Positions 15,700-26,268 of a stretch of 64,000 nt of DNA are shown here, piece by piece. This DNA is from Torreya grandis (lineage: Eukaryota > Streptophyta > Pinopsida > Cupressales > Taxaceae), in NCBI GenBank assembly GCA_037957365.1, contig JARHVA010008414.1:304001-368000 (forward strand). Direction: 5' to 3'. The position numbers were made by a program, and so were the translations under genes. Position 1 is the stretch's first letter. Every line of letters starts with the position of its first letter. A model generated the notes under the pieces. The model did no database searches, had not been told where the DNA came from, and saw only the letters and a program-made list of their open reading frames with translations.

Positions 15700-16265
15700 T
15701 ATCACCCCCAATTTAACATACACTTTTATCATTTTTTTTAATTTCCCTTATTTTTGGGTCTCATATCTTTTGAATTTTACAATGACTGATTTTATGAATT
15801 GACCATTTTTTTCTATCATCAACTTCATCATTATTTCAATAATCTTGATTGGAAGTACAATGTAAATATAATTTAGGTGAAATGATTTTTTTATTTCCCC
15901 TTATATTTCCTTTCCCTATCATTATTATTTTCCCTCATGGAAAATTATTTACCAACTCAGTTCCCTATTTCTTCTCATTACTTGGCTCTTCATCTCTTAG
16001 CTCACTATCTTCCTTATTATTTTCATAATTTTCCTTTTTTGGGTCATCATTTCCCAAGCAACTCATGTCATCATTAATAAATTTATTTTCCATTTATTTT
16101 CTCTTTTATTTCTTCAATTTAAGTTCTTATCTCAATCTCATATTTTTTATTAAGGTTATCTCACTTGGTTAGGACTTCTAAGAGTTTATATTATTCTACT
16201 TTGGCTCTAATGGCTTCCATTGAGGAATTGTTAATAAAAAAGGATAAAGAGACAACTTATAAGTA
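15700..16265 (-). other. Possible minus-strand coding remnant, charged coiled-coil type
   Basis: On the minus strand 16232-16085 reads MEAIRAKVE, then, past stops, YEIEIR and IEEIKEKINGK, like a coiled coil. After a frame change near 16090 it reads MENKFINDDMSCLGNDDPKK and then a Lys/Glu/Asn/Asp-rich run. This orientation is opposite to the flanking coding remnants in the same insertion. A purine-rich strand in A+T-rich DNA will translate as Lys/Glu/Asn by chance, so I hold this only as a possibility. Confidence 0.25.
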
Positions 16266-16379
16266 TGAATAACTTTAGGGAGAAATTACAATATTAGGGA
16301 TGGGTAGGGTGAAACCTATGTCCTGCTCTACTATATAAATTATAGCCCTACTATTTGGGGAATTCTAGAGAAGGGTGGG

Positions 16380-17330
16380 CTCCCAAAATTATGCTAAAAA
16401 TTATTGAACATTACTCAATTTTTTATAAAAAAATTGTGGATTCTTGGAAATAAATGTTCATGATAATGAGGGGAATGAGGATTGATTTTACCAAAGAATC
16501 AAGTGCCAAAACTTCTAGGCTACTCGTACATGACATAAAATTTTACAAGGATAAAACTTTGAAAGGTGAATGGGTTTCAAAGTTTTTTAATTACGTAGAG
16601 AAAGTGAAGGAAGTAACTAAAATATTTAGATGACTTGACCTTCTTAAGGTATGGACAAAGTCTAAAAGAAGGTGATTTTATATATCACTCTTGACTCCAA
16701 GTTTATTCTATTTAAATCCCATAATTTCATGCTCCTAAGTAACTTTAAGGATAATTACAAGGTCATCCTCCATTTTTATATGTTACATTGTCTTGAGGAC
16801 TCAATGGTAGTTTTCAAAGTAAATAACAAAGCATTTATGGTGCATTAATATTTAATCATAATATTGTTTAAGTTTGATCCTCTAAATGGGAATAAATAAC
16901 TACAACTAACCATGATATCATGCATAATGGAAAAAAAGGGAAGCAAATGACCAAAGGGGCATGTGTGAGAATTTTTAATATTGGGACTAAAAAGATCAAG
17001 GTGGATAGGTCTAAAAAAAAATTGATTTGATGTTTCAGTGGAGTTAATAGAGGAACTAGTTGGGTCCCAAAGAAGGATGAGCCTCTTTTTGTTTTATCTA
17101 ATCCAATCTCTCTAGAGGCTCCTAATTAGGTTATTTTTGCCCTAGTTTTAGGCTCTCAAGTAGATCCTACTCAAGATGAGCCCACTTAGCTTGAGTAAAA
17201 CTCACCTAAGGATAGATTGTGATCAATTGAGTTGAGCCTAAAAAATAAATCTATGGAGATCCATTTAATTAGGAAAGAAAAAAAATTGATCAAATATTTT
17301 CCAAAAATTTGTGTTGAGAACCAGGGATGG
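16380..17330 (+). pseudogene. Decayed coding remnant of unnamed TE-associated family, copy 2
   Basis: The core at 16681-16815 reads YITLDSKFILFKSHNFMLL, then NFKDNYKVILHFYMLHCLED. It aligns without a gap over 45 codons to 8552-8686. Shared residues include Y-x-T-L-D, S/F/L-L, N-F, N, L, F-Y and L-E, with many conservative changes (R/K, Y/F, V/I). Upstream, 16480-16620 has readable protein-like sequence (MRIDFTKESSAKTSRLLVHD, then GEWVSKFFNYVEKVKEV). Downstream, 17030-17170 reads GVNRGTSWVPKKDEPLFVLS. The function is unknown to me. Confidence 0.5.
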
Positions 17331-18440
17331 CTGAATTTCCACTTCTGACACCCCTCCTAGCAAAAAATGAAAGGCTTGTTTGAACCAAAGGTGTTGGCTC
17401 TCCCTGGGGGAACATTGATTTTTATGGCCTCTCGTATCTTGACTCTAAAAAGTGAAACCTCCCCTTCTGGTGGTGGGGGATTAAATTTTACTAGTAAATA
17501 AGGTCCCATGTCCAAGATTTAATAAAAATCATCTAAGGTTCCATGTTAGGTTTATGGGGACATTTTTGGTTTGCAATCCATTTGGTCCTTTTGACAAGTT
17601 CTTTAGTTTGTTCTATTATCTTCATTTTTAATTATGCTCATTGCTCTTTTTGGGTTCCTTTTTACTAGGTTCAATTACCCTTTATTTTTAACTATTATAT
17701 CCTCTCAGAGACCCAAGTCTCCTGATGTTCCTTAGGCTAGTTCCACACTAGTCAAAGGCAGGTTTACCTAATTCTAAATAACATAATTCATTCACATGAA
17801 TGTTTAAAGTCAAATAATTTGAAATTGATGATGTATTCAAATCATAAAAATAATATTTAACCTAGATTAAATCCATTATGAATATAAATTAAATCAAATG
17901 ACCAAAATAAACTTACCACATAATTCAAACACCTTCATATGACCAAATCTAATATCTTGGTTGTGTGAATTACAATTGAACACATTAAAATAATAATAAA
18001 AATATTATTATAAGAAAAAACTATATGGTATTCAAACCCCACCTAAAACTCAAGTATTTCATTATTTTCTTCTAAGGTCATGGTCTATCAATATTGCATA
18101 AGTTTATTTTTACTCAAAATATATAAATAAGGTTTTCAAAATCATAACAAGCTTTAAAAATGTGGAGGAACTCATAAGAATATGCACAATATTAGCTTAA
18201 AATTTCATTACCAAATACAATAATGAACTTTCATAAATAATAATGAAATTACATAAACATACCTATAATGAACTACTAACTAGATATTAATTCCAAGCCA
18301 TAAAGGCTTCCATTCGTCTTTGTTTTATAAAAAAATCTAACCTAAAATAAATAAATAAAACACACAATTTTTCTATTTAATCGAAAAAGCTATTAAAAAT
18401 TTTTATTGAAAGTTACATCATTTGTAAAAAGACTATGTGC

Positions 18441-18449
18441 ATTTTTATA
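18441..18449 (-). promoter_or_regulatory. TATA-box-like site in element A left LTR
   Basis: On the minus strand this reads TATAAAAAT, directly upstream of GC-containing sequence and an ACTGGGTGTTG block that is conserved in both LTRs. The equivalent position in the right LTR is 56067-56075. Placement inside both LTRs in the coding orientation supports a promoter role; the start site is not known. Confidence 0.45.
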
Positions 18450-19640
18450 CAACACCCAGTTCAAAACTAGCAGGGTTGAGCCAACAAACACTAAGAAATT
18501 TTAAGTGGAATACTTAATTGAATTCCAGTCAAAAAAATAATGAAAATAATGGAGATTTTTATTATTTCCTTGCCTTCATAACTTCCATCCTTCCACATAA
18601 TAGATGTAAATAGTAGTTAACCCATTTAAGAAAACTATAAACTAATAGGAAAATCCATAAAAAATCCTGTATGGTCAATAAAGCAAATGAATCACTATAA
18701 TTTGAACTCCATGAGAAGATCATGTATCTAACTACATCCATTTTTTTCTCAACCACCATGCCAAAAATTACATTAGATTTTCCCAAATCATAGGTCTTCC
18801 AAAAATGATAATGTAAAAATGACCAAGCAAGAACCCTAATTAGGTTAGAAGATTATCGATATGTTTGTATCAAGTGGTGAGCCAATGCCACCAAATAAAA
18901 GTTAATCAAGAAAAATAAAAACACTTCAAACTATTACCATGTATAATATGGTTCATGTCCACTATGCCCCATACCCATTATATTGCTAGCCAATCCAATA
19001 CTTGGTCTTCACAATTAATGCATTTAAGAGCCCAAATAAGACCATGTTACTTAATTCAATGAAACATCAATGATATAATTCCATAAGTAAAATATTAATG
19101 CCTTTTAAGAAAATTTACAAGACTATGATAAGAAACTAAATGCCACTCATAAACCAACACAAGTCAAAAACCATCAAAGATAATAAGTAATAAGAATAAC
19201 ATTAAATATCAATGCTAATGAGATGATAAAAAAATGTAAATAACGCATTCATCAAGATAACAACATTACGAATAGAGACAATAAGTTTCAAATTGATCAA
19301 AGACTCAAATTTGAAATGTATTAGAGAAATGATCAATCAATAAGTCAAAATTTATTCAAGAGTCAATCCCATATGCATTCCAATCCAATTAGAGACAAAC
19401 ACTTTGAAAATTAAATTAAGCAAATAAATGACTCCAAACATTTATAAAATAGTAAAAACTCAATTTTTTTACTATTTTAAGTTCATTATTTCTTTTCATT
19501 CACATTATCATCGTCACTTGAATACTTAGTCATATCCATCCTAGTTCATACCATGTACCTATAATCATAATAGACCATCAACAACATATGTATTATATAA
19601 TAACACTATTAAATACAATAATATAATTTAACTGACTAAT

Positions 19641-19645
19641 GAATC
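19641..19645. repeat. Target-site duplication of element D, left copy (GAATC)
   Basis: GAATC stands immediately before the left LTR and is repeated at 31208-31212 immediately after the right LTR. The uninterrupted sequence is preserved in A's other LTR at 57254-57258 (AAAGAATCAACAACTCATT), which confirms the pre-insertion site. Five bp is the usual duplication for Ty3/gypsy integrases. Confidence 0.95.
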
Positions 19646-20524
19646 TGTTGGGTGAATATTTTGTCAGCCAGCTAACTAGTGACCAAAATAGTTCCTATCA
19701 CCACAGCATAGGGAGATTGGTCATCCAATGTTATAGGTTTACCACATCCAAAGGGGACAAATCTCTCCTCTCATCAAGGGGAGGTTCCCTATTAAATATG
19801 CAGAGGCTATATACTATATATATAAAATCAGAAGGTAAGACACAGGGGTGGAATGAACCATCCATCTCTCTTTTTTTAGAGATGATGCTAACAAATAGAG
19901 GAGAAATCATGGGTGATTGGTGAAGGCACTTCTTTCAGAAGTAACATTCATCCAAGAGCTATATCCCTTCCTAGATAGTAGAAATCCTAGTGAAGTGATA
20001 GAAGGCACTTCTCTTCTTTTAGAAGTGTTTGTTCTTGCAAACAACAAGACTCTTTCTGGTAATAAGTGACTGGTAATTGGGTCCAAAGTAACCATCAATC
20101 TAAGATGTAGCTCAAAGTCTCCACCTTGACTACCATAGAGTGAGGTACAAAGAATAATGGGGGCACAAATTCATCCCAAGGTCCTTTACATAGAAATAGA
20201 AAATAAAAACACACTAAAGATAATTGTAGACAACACAAAGTCTTCCACAACTAACTTTAGGACACCTTCTTGATTACTTCTACTAGTTCTACTTGTTAGA
20301 TCAAATAAACAAGAATGATCCTAGGAAACAGACATAAGAACAATTTTATAAAATAGCACAAGCTATAACAACATAAATTCTATAAGTAACTTGCTTTCTC
20401 ATTCAGATAAAATAATATGAAATTATAATCTGAGCTCAAAGTCTTAGTATTCACCTTTCAATTTGGGCAGAATTTTACTTCTAGTAATAAGAAGATATCC
20501 CTTCAAATGATATAATGAATTACA

Positions 20525-20533
20525 TTATATAGA
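20525..20533 (-). promoter_or_regulatory. TATA-box-like site in element D left LTR
   Basis: The minus strand reads TCTATATAA. The same word occurs at the same place in the right LTR (29401-29409), where it would be the promoter of the element, giving U3 of about 1.8 kb and R-U5 of about 0.85 kb. Confidence 0.5.
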
Positions 20534-21899
20534 GGCCTAAGGGAGGCTTGGCACTTTTTCCCATGGAGTGACCCATTTGGTGTATTTAATGCCTTAGATG
20601 CATTCCTGGTCTTGTCAAGAAGGGCCATGCTGGAGTAGGGTGGTTGCCTTGACTGTGGCATGTCGATTCATCTCTAGTGCTTCCTCCTAAGTTTGAATTA
20701 CTCATTCATTCACTTGTTTAGTTACATAATTTTCTACTCTATCTTTACCTCCAAGGGGACAAACAAATGACACTTTCCATGTTAGCAGACCCCAAATATC
20801 TACTCGGTAAACTACACCTACTGGCAGTAACTCCCACTGAGTTTCCTTCTCTATCTCTTCCTTCTCTTGACCCTAGCCTTAGGATTTTTGAATGCATCTA
20901 GGTTCATATTTTGAGTCAATAAAATCAATAGACACTTAAATATAGCTTATTTGGCATTCATGGGTCTTTCCTCTATTGAAGGTTAACGGCTAGCTAGTCG
21001 CTTTAAATTTGACATCCATGGGCCTGTCATCTTGCTATGACACAGGTGAGGACACATGGTGGCATCCATGATTTTGATATAAGATTATTGGAATAATATT
21101 TGAAACTACTAGAGGCTAGAGGCATGGATACAGACATGTGACAGCTTTCATTGCACTAGGATGGGACACATGGCGAGTTTTGCACTTTGAAGATTCATCT
21201 AAAATTGTGTCTTGGCATGTGACACTTGGAAGCATCCACTATAATTTGAGGCTCAAACCTTTCCTAAAGGGAACTTACCCTTTGGGGTCTTGAAAAAGGT
21301 TTGCTTACAAATGTTGAGTGTCCCTCTGCAAAGGTGTTTACACTCTTTTATGACACATGGCACCTTTCACCATTTTTAACTAGAGACATGTGGCATCTTC
21401 CACTATTGACACTTGGCAACATTTGCCTTCTCGGGCCTTTGTAAAACCATAAAAATTATTGGGTCTTAGTCAGGCTCTCACAGATGATGACACTTGTTGG
21501 CCTCTACCACTCTCTACATGGGACACGTGGCATGGTTTGCTGCACTTAGGAACACAAAGTGAAGCCTTCCATGATTGCCACTTATCACCCTCTATAGAAC
21601 TCTAAAAGAAGCTTTGTCAAAAGGAACCCTATAGCATATAATAAATATTGAGAAGTGAATGTTGACATGTGTCACATTCCACTGAGTTACAATGTCGACA
21701 TGTGGTGTAGTCCAAATATTTTTAGTAGTCACGTAGATGTAGACATGTGGCAACTTCTGATGAGTTTTCAAAAGGGACACATGGCACCTTCCACCACTTC
21801 TCAAAAATAAAGCATAAAGGGGCTCAATTGGTGACACTTGGTAGCATCCGCCTGACTCTTTCTTTTATGCATATCTCTTTTCCTGAGGTAACCTTTAAA

Positions 21900-22170
21900 C
21901 CCGTGCATTGAACTGATTAAATGTTGAACCTATTAAATTGATGAACCAAAATGGTTCAAGGTTTAATGGTTTAAGCTTTTGAGACTCAATAAGTGTTTGG
22001 GGCCATGGAACCTTAGAAATGGTTAAACTTTGAACCTCTATCAAATTACTTGGATGTTGTTGATGGTGTTGAACCCTTGAACCCATTGAACCCATTGAAC
22101 CAAAAAGGTTCAAGGTTCAATGGTTCAATCCTTATTTTGATTCTTTCTGATAGACCCTTTGAACTAGTTG
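21900..22170. repeat. Short internal repeats rich in GAACC/GGTTCAA in D LTR
   Basis: Repeated words built from (A)AACC(C/T)(A)TTGAAC and their complement GGTTCAA(G)GTT recur at about 21895-21990 and 22060-22175, and again in the right LTR at about 30780-31050. They include tandem TTGAACCCATTGAACCCATT near 22077. Because of the inverted GAACC/GGTTC words the segment could form hairpins. The role is unknown. Confidence 0.6.
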
Positions 22171-22381
22171 AACCTGGTAATATTTTTATGAAAAAGTTGA
22201 GAAAATAATGAAATTGAATATTCAGAACTAATTTTTGGAAAGGGGAGGGATAATTGTTGCCATGCAGGACCAAAATAGTCATATGTTATCTAAAAAATGA
22301 GGAGTCATTTTATAGGGACAACAGCTGGCTCTTGTTGGGGAAATTCCTTCAAATGACAACTCAAAATATCTGAGGGGAGTA

Positions 22382-22423
22382 GAAACTAGAATCTCCAGTG
22401 CCTTGAAGTGTGCCATTGAGCTA
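22382..22423 (-). other. tRNA-like A-box/B-box pair 1 in element D
   Basis: On the minus strand TAGCTCAATGGCA (22411-22423) resembles the tRNA D-arm/A box (TAGCTCAGTTGGTA), and GATTCTAGTTTC (22382-22393) resembles the T-arm/B box (GGTTCGAATCC). The spacing of about 17 nt is too short for a full anticodon arm, so it is not a tRNA gene. It lies between integrase and 3' LTR. Confidence 0.4.
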
Positions 22424-22582
22424 CGGAGTCATGCTACCCAAAAAGAAACTCTCCAAAAAATGAAAACAAAAGAATGAAATAGAAATAAAAGACTATACAA
22501 ATGTACATATATACAGGGGAACTCATCTGATACTTCAAGAGTTGAAGTGATTTAGATGTTGCCCATTGTGAGGTAAAGAAAA

Positions 22583-22633
22583 GAGAATGCCATCTTGATA
22601 CTTCAACAGGAAACTATTTTTACCATTGAGCTA
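22583..22633 (-). other. tRNA-like A-box motif 2 in element D
   Basis: On the minus strand TAGCTCAATGGTA (22621-22633) is one base away from a canonical A box and is followed after 26 nt by GATGGCATTCTC (22583-22594), a poor B-box match. It is the second such motif within 250 bp and has the same orientation as motif 1. No complete cloverleaf can be drawn. Confidence 0.35.
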
Positions 22634-22639
22634 TGAATA

Positions 22640-23720
22640 GTAAAAGGGCCCCTCCACAGGGAATCAAACTTTTCATGCACCCCCTTTGGTTCTCTTCTCT
22701 TGTCCCACAACAGGACTTGATCTCCAATGTATAAATCATGATTCTTTACATTCTAGTCGAAGAGATTCTTCACCAGACTTTGATGGGTGGTAATTCGGTC
22801 CACCACCATAGTTCTCTGCTCATTCAGCTCAGTAAGGCAAATGATCCTCTTCTCAAGTGAGCTTTCATACATTTGATCTTCAATTTCCTTAGCCAATTTC
22901 AATGTTGGAAATTTCAAGGTGATTCGTATCTCAGCATTGACACCATAAAGAAGTTAGAAGGGAGACATCCCAATTACTATCTTTGGTGTAATTATGTCTA
23001 CCCATAGAGAATCAACTAATGCCTTATGCCAAATCCTTTGGTTGTCATCCACTAGCTTCTTGATGATAGTCACCAGATTTTTATTGCTTGACTCAGCCTA
23101 TCCATTCCCTTGTGGGAAGTAATCAAAGGAATGGGAGAGTCTAATTCCATAGTAGAAGTAGAATTAAGTAATTTCTTAAGGAATTGAAATAGGCTGCATT
23201 ACCAGTGACAATTTTGATTGGGACCCCAAACCTAAACATGATGTTTTCTTTGAGGAAATTGCATACTACTTCTAAAGTAGCATGTTTGGTTGGAACTGCT
23301 TCCACCCATTTGGTGAAGTAGTCTGTTGTTATGAGGACATAGTCATGTCCAGCACTTGATGATGGGTTTAAAGCTCCAATAAAATCAATTCCTCATTATT
23401 GGAATGGCTCCTCTATGATCACTAGTTTGAGTGGTAGGGCAGCTAATTTTGGCTTTCTGATAAACTATTGGCATAGCTCAGACCTTCTGACCCACTTGTA
23501 TGCATCCTAAAAGAGAGTTGGCCAATATTACATGGCTCGTAAGATCTTATGAGCAGTCACAGGAGTGGAAAAATTTCCTCCATAGGCTGAATTGTGGAAA
23601 GACTTTAAAAGTCAGCTTTGTTGCTTCTTATCCACATAGTGAAGGAACATTACATCAAGGCTCCTCTTGTACAGGCCATTGTCCTAGAGGAGAAAATTAG
23701 CAAATTTCAGCTTGATGGTC
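22640..23720 (-). pseudogene. Element D integrase (Tat-type), decayed
   Basis: Integrase would insert the cDNA into the host genome. On the minus strand the N-terminal zinc-finger region is readable near 23500-23640 (AYGGNFSTPVTAHKILRA and YWPTLF). The core follows with WGIDFIGAFNPSSSAGHDY near 23330-23400 and TTDYFTKWVEAVPTKHATLE (23280-23335). The second catalytic position is VTGNAAYF near 23205-23225, where Asp has become Gly. PQGNGxAESSNKNLV near 23060-23115 keeps the catalytic Glu. Later segments (WHKALVDSLW, LLYGVNAE, NEQRTMVVDRI) match the C-terminal part of Tat integrases. The mutated Asp and multiple stops make it inactive. The frame changes several times. Confidence 0.88.
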
Positions 23721-23899
23721 CTCCTTTCTTTATAAGACAGGTTTACAAGACATTCACCATAAGTAAGGAAATGATAAATACTTGAATACCACTCATTCGT
23801 GGTGGAGACAAAAAGGACTGTAGGTGAGTCATCCACTTCTAGTTCTTCATGCTCTATTCCTCCTAACTTGTTATCAGAAATTAGTTAGCATAGCCCCTT

Positions 23900-24330
23900 C
23901 CCATGCACTAGCTTCATTGGCTTGATGATTAGATCAAACTCCTAGATCTTAGTGACCCAATTGCCTTTCTTTGTCCCAAACTCCTACTGAGTTAGTATAG
24001 ATTTCACTGTGGTGTCAAGGACTAAGGCAGTAACTCGAGAATTGAGGATGTAGAAATGAAAATGTTTTACAGCCTTCACCACTGTATAAGCATGCTTCTC
24101 CATATTTGAGTACTTTAACTCATGAGCTTTGATAAGATAGCTCATGAAGGAAATGGGAGATTCCATACCTTCTTCATTCTATTGAACTAGAATTTTTGAA
24201 AGCATATGTTCTGAAGCATAGCTGTAAATGGTGAACTCTTTGTTATAGTCTAGACAAGCCAAAATTAGAGCATGGGCAATGGCAATCTTGACATCCTCAA
24301 AGGCCAACTTGCCTTCTTCAGTCTAGCTAA
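23900..24330 (-). pseudogene. Element D RT-linked RNase H, decayed
   Basis: Directly downstream of RT on the minus strand. It reads EFTIYSYASEHMLSKILVQ near 24190-24250, where the usual first catalytic Asp position (L.D.S..A) is Tyr-Ala-Ser, so it is damaged. It continues with PISFMSYLIKAHELKYSNME at about 24105-24166 (P..F.S..L...E..Y...E, Glu retained) and KAVKHFHFYILNSRVTALVLD. The open piece is 23984-24166. It would degrade the RNA strand of the RNA:DNA hybrid. It ends with IDSDRV-type linker loss and leads into integrase. Confidence 0.85.
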
Positions 24331-24397
24331 AGGTGGCTTTTCCCTTCATCATGTTTATAATGTGCCTAGTCTTCTTAGAAAACTTAGGGATGAACCT

Positions 24398-25040
24398 TCA
24401 TAAGAAATTCACCTTTCTAAAGAAAGAGTGAATAGTAGTCTTGCTTGTGGGCAAGGAAAGTTCTTGGATAGACTTGACTCTGTCTGAGTCAATCTTTATG
24501 CCTCCTTTGGACACAATGTGTCTGAGAAGTTTCCCCTCTGTTACTCTAAAAAATAACTTCTTGGAGTTCAAAGAAATGCCATTGTGGTGGCAGCATTCCA
24601 TCACTTGTTGCAAATGGCTCACATGATCTGGGTGATGCTTAGAGAAGACAGTCAAGTCATCAAGATAAACTATGATGAATTTACCCATCTCATCCTTAAA
24701 GGCAAGGTCCATTGCTCTTTGGAAGGTTGTGCCAGCATTTATCAAGCCAAAAGGCATCCTTTTATACGTAAACATGCCCCAAGGTGTGGTGAAAGTGGTC
24801 TTATGCTGGTCTGCTTCACCAACTTTGACTTGATTATATCCTGAGAAGCCATCTAGCATTGATAACATCTCCGAGCCCATCACTATCTGCAGCACTTAAT
24901 CCATGATTGGTAAAGGATAATTATCCTTCAAGGATGCCTGATTCAAATTTCTAAAATCCACACAAAGGCAAATTTCACCATTCTTCTTTATTATAGGCAC
25001 TATATTGGCAATCTAGGTGGAATGATGGATTGGGAAGATT
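24398..25040 (-). pseudogene. Element D reverse transcriptase
   Basis: The best preserved domain in the window. The minus strand reads RIIFPIHHS and KNGEICLCVDFRNLNQASLK (24930-25000), then LSMLDGFSGYNQVKVGEADQ, TTFTTPWGMFTYKRMPFGLI and NAGTTFQRAMD, and the catalytic VYLDDLTVFSKHHPDH with both Asp present. Near the end comes GKLLRHIVSKGGIKIDSDRV. A 165-codon frame (24398-24895) is open. The LDGFSGYNQ and PFGLINAG variants are typical of plant Tat-like Ty3 elements. Confidence 0.95.
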
Positions 25041-25139
25041 ATCCTAGCATTTAGCATTTTTTGAATCTATGATAAAATAGTATCTAATATTTTTAGATTA
25101 TAATGCTGAGACTTTTGCTTGTAAGGTGTTGAAACAACC

Positions 25140-25536
25140 TTGAGAGGAATGTTGTGTTAGATTTCATCAGGTCGAAGAGATTTTAGGTCATCATAGGAGT
25201 ATGCTAGGACATCCATGTATTCATTGAGCAAAGTGGTGAACTTGAAATTCTCTTTAGGAGTACAACATTTCTTAATGTTCACCATCTTAGGGTTTGCCTT
25301 GGTTCCCAAATTTACTTGATCAAACACCTGGGAGGAGCTTGAATCCATTTACTATTGTTTGATGAATCTATCATGATTATTGAATAACTTCTCAAGAGAA
25401 ATAAGGCCTTTAGGAATTTTATTCCCTTTTAGTTGCAAGAACTCCTCACTTGTGCTTGAAATTAATTTAAGAGTTAGTTCAGGCTCTTGAGGTTCATTGC
25501 CTTCAAAATGTAGCCATTCAAAGCTATCCTTTTTCT
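25140..25536 (-). pseudogene. Element D pol linker between RNase H and RT
   Basis: Minus-strand coding connects the upstream RNase H to RT: SSSQVFDQVNLGTKANPKMV and FKFTTLLNEYMDVLAYSYDD (25157-25348), followed by LKSLRPDEI and H.IPL. This matches the pre-RT segment of plant Ty3 polyproteins (LGT...P..V.....L.......L..F.D.FAW.Y.D....P.I..H.I.L). Stops are present at both ends. Confidence 0.8.
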
Positions 25537-26050
25537 CTAAGAAGGTAATGATTTGATTATCATTATCGAATACCTACCAATGACTAGCATTATCAGGCAT
25601 GCTTGGTCTAAAGACCAACTCAATAATGTACCTATCTCATTTGAAGTCTGGGTGGGGATCAAGAGAGTAGCTAAAATAGCTAGTGCATCAGCCCAATCAT
25701 TGAATTCTATGGAAACTATAGAGATGCTGAAAGCATCAAAGTTTTTGAGTTGATCCCAGACTAGATTATGGTAGTGGTGCAATATTTCATTCTTAGTTTG
25801 ACACAGGTTTCTCACCTGACAAACCACCAATTTGGCATCTCCTTTATAATGAAGGAGTTTGATGCCTTTCTCCGTAGCAGCTTTTAATCCTAGCAATAGA
25901 GATTCATACTTGGCTATGTTATTAGTGTTGCCAAATTGCAACATATAAGATGAAGGAAAAATATCTCCTTGAGGAGATATTAACACAACCCTAGCTCCTA
26001 AACTAGTGGAGGAGCAGCTGCCATCAAATTCAAGAATCCATACCTCATTT
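25537..26050 (-). pseudogene. Element D second RNase H, upstream of RT
   Basis: On the minus strand WILEFDGSCSSTSLGARVVL (from about 26040) carries the first catalytic Asp in FDGS. It is followed by NTNNIAKYESLLLGLKAATE with the catalytic Glu, LLHYKGDAKLVVCQVRN with the third Asp, and IEFNDWADALAILATLLIP with the final N-x-x-AD Asp. All four catalytic acidic residues therefore survive, which makes this one of the better preserved domains of D. The pattern (TNN.AEYE.LLLGL; GD..LVV.QV) is that of the extra, archaeal-type RNase H of plant Tat elements. Its position between protease and RT, not after the RT-linked RNase H, also occurs in plant polyproteins I recall, so the order is not unique to this copy. 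The longest open frame is 25537-25986. Confidence 0.85.
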
Positions 26051-26268
26051 GATACTAATTTTCCTTTGGGTTCTTCTTTATTCAGAGGAGGGTATTCTTA
26101 CACACTTACATTGGGCTCAGCCAATTCTTCTGTTGTTCCACCTAAATGCATTTCCAAGTTGTCACTTGTAGGATCTTCATTAGATGCCTCATGAACTTCA
26201 TCCATGGATAGAAAGTAGTTACCCATGCCTGAAGACTGAAACCAGATTTGAGCTTCAGGTGCTCAGGT

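Larger units (their letters stand above)
14599..17785 (+). mobile_element. LINE-like fragment inserted in element A's left LTR
   Basis: Comparison with the intact LTR (empty site at about 55372-55388) shows about 3.17 kb of extra DNA bounded by near-identical 9-mers, AATAACAAA (14599-14607) and AATAACATA (17777-17785). These are the likely target-site duplication; its length and the absence of LTRs fit a non-LTR element. It starts almost directly with a DUF4283-type ORF1 domain and ends with a copy of the unnamed 45-residue motif family. No endonuclease, RT or poly(A) tail is visible, so it is a truncated or rearranged and non-autonomous copy. Confidence 0.72.
19646..22323 (-). repeat. Element D 3' LTR (left)
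   Basis: It is collinear with 28529-31207 from TGTTGGGTGAATATTTTG to the terminal GGGACAACA. The interior contains blocks of imperfect internal repetition, for example several GACACATGG / GACATGTGG-type words between about 21040 and 21800 and repeated GAACC-CATT words between 21890 and 22170. Nothing coding was recognised in it. Confidence 0.95.

Noticed and set aside
22326..22341. TGGCTCTTGTTGGGGA on the + strand just inside D's left LTR, resembling a tRNA-Asp-type PBS
   Set aside because: All D coding is on the minus strand and a better PBS (TGGTGACTCCACTGGGGA) sits at the other LTR; the resemblance is partial.
22382..22633. Genuine tRNA genes on the minus strand
   Set aside because: A-box matches are good, but spacing and arms do not allow a cloverleaf and no acceptor pairing is visible; reported only as tRNA-like motifs.
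24441..24844. Plus-strand open frames across D's RT
   Set aside because: Antisense shadows of a well supported reverse transcriptase.
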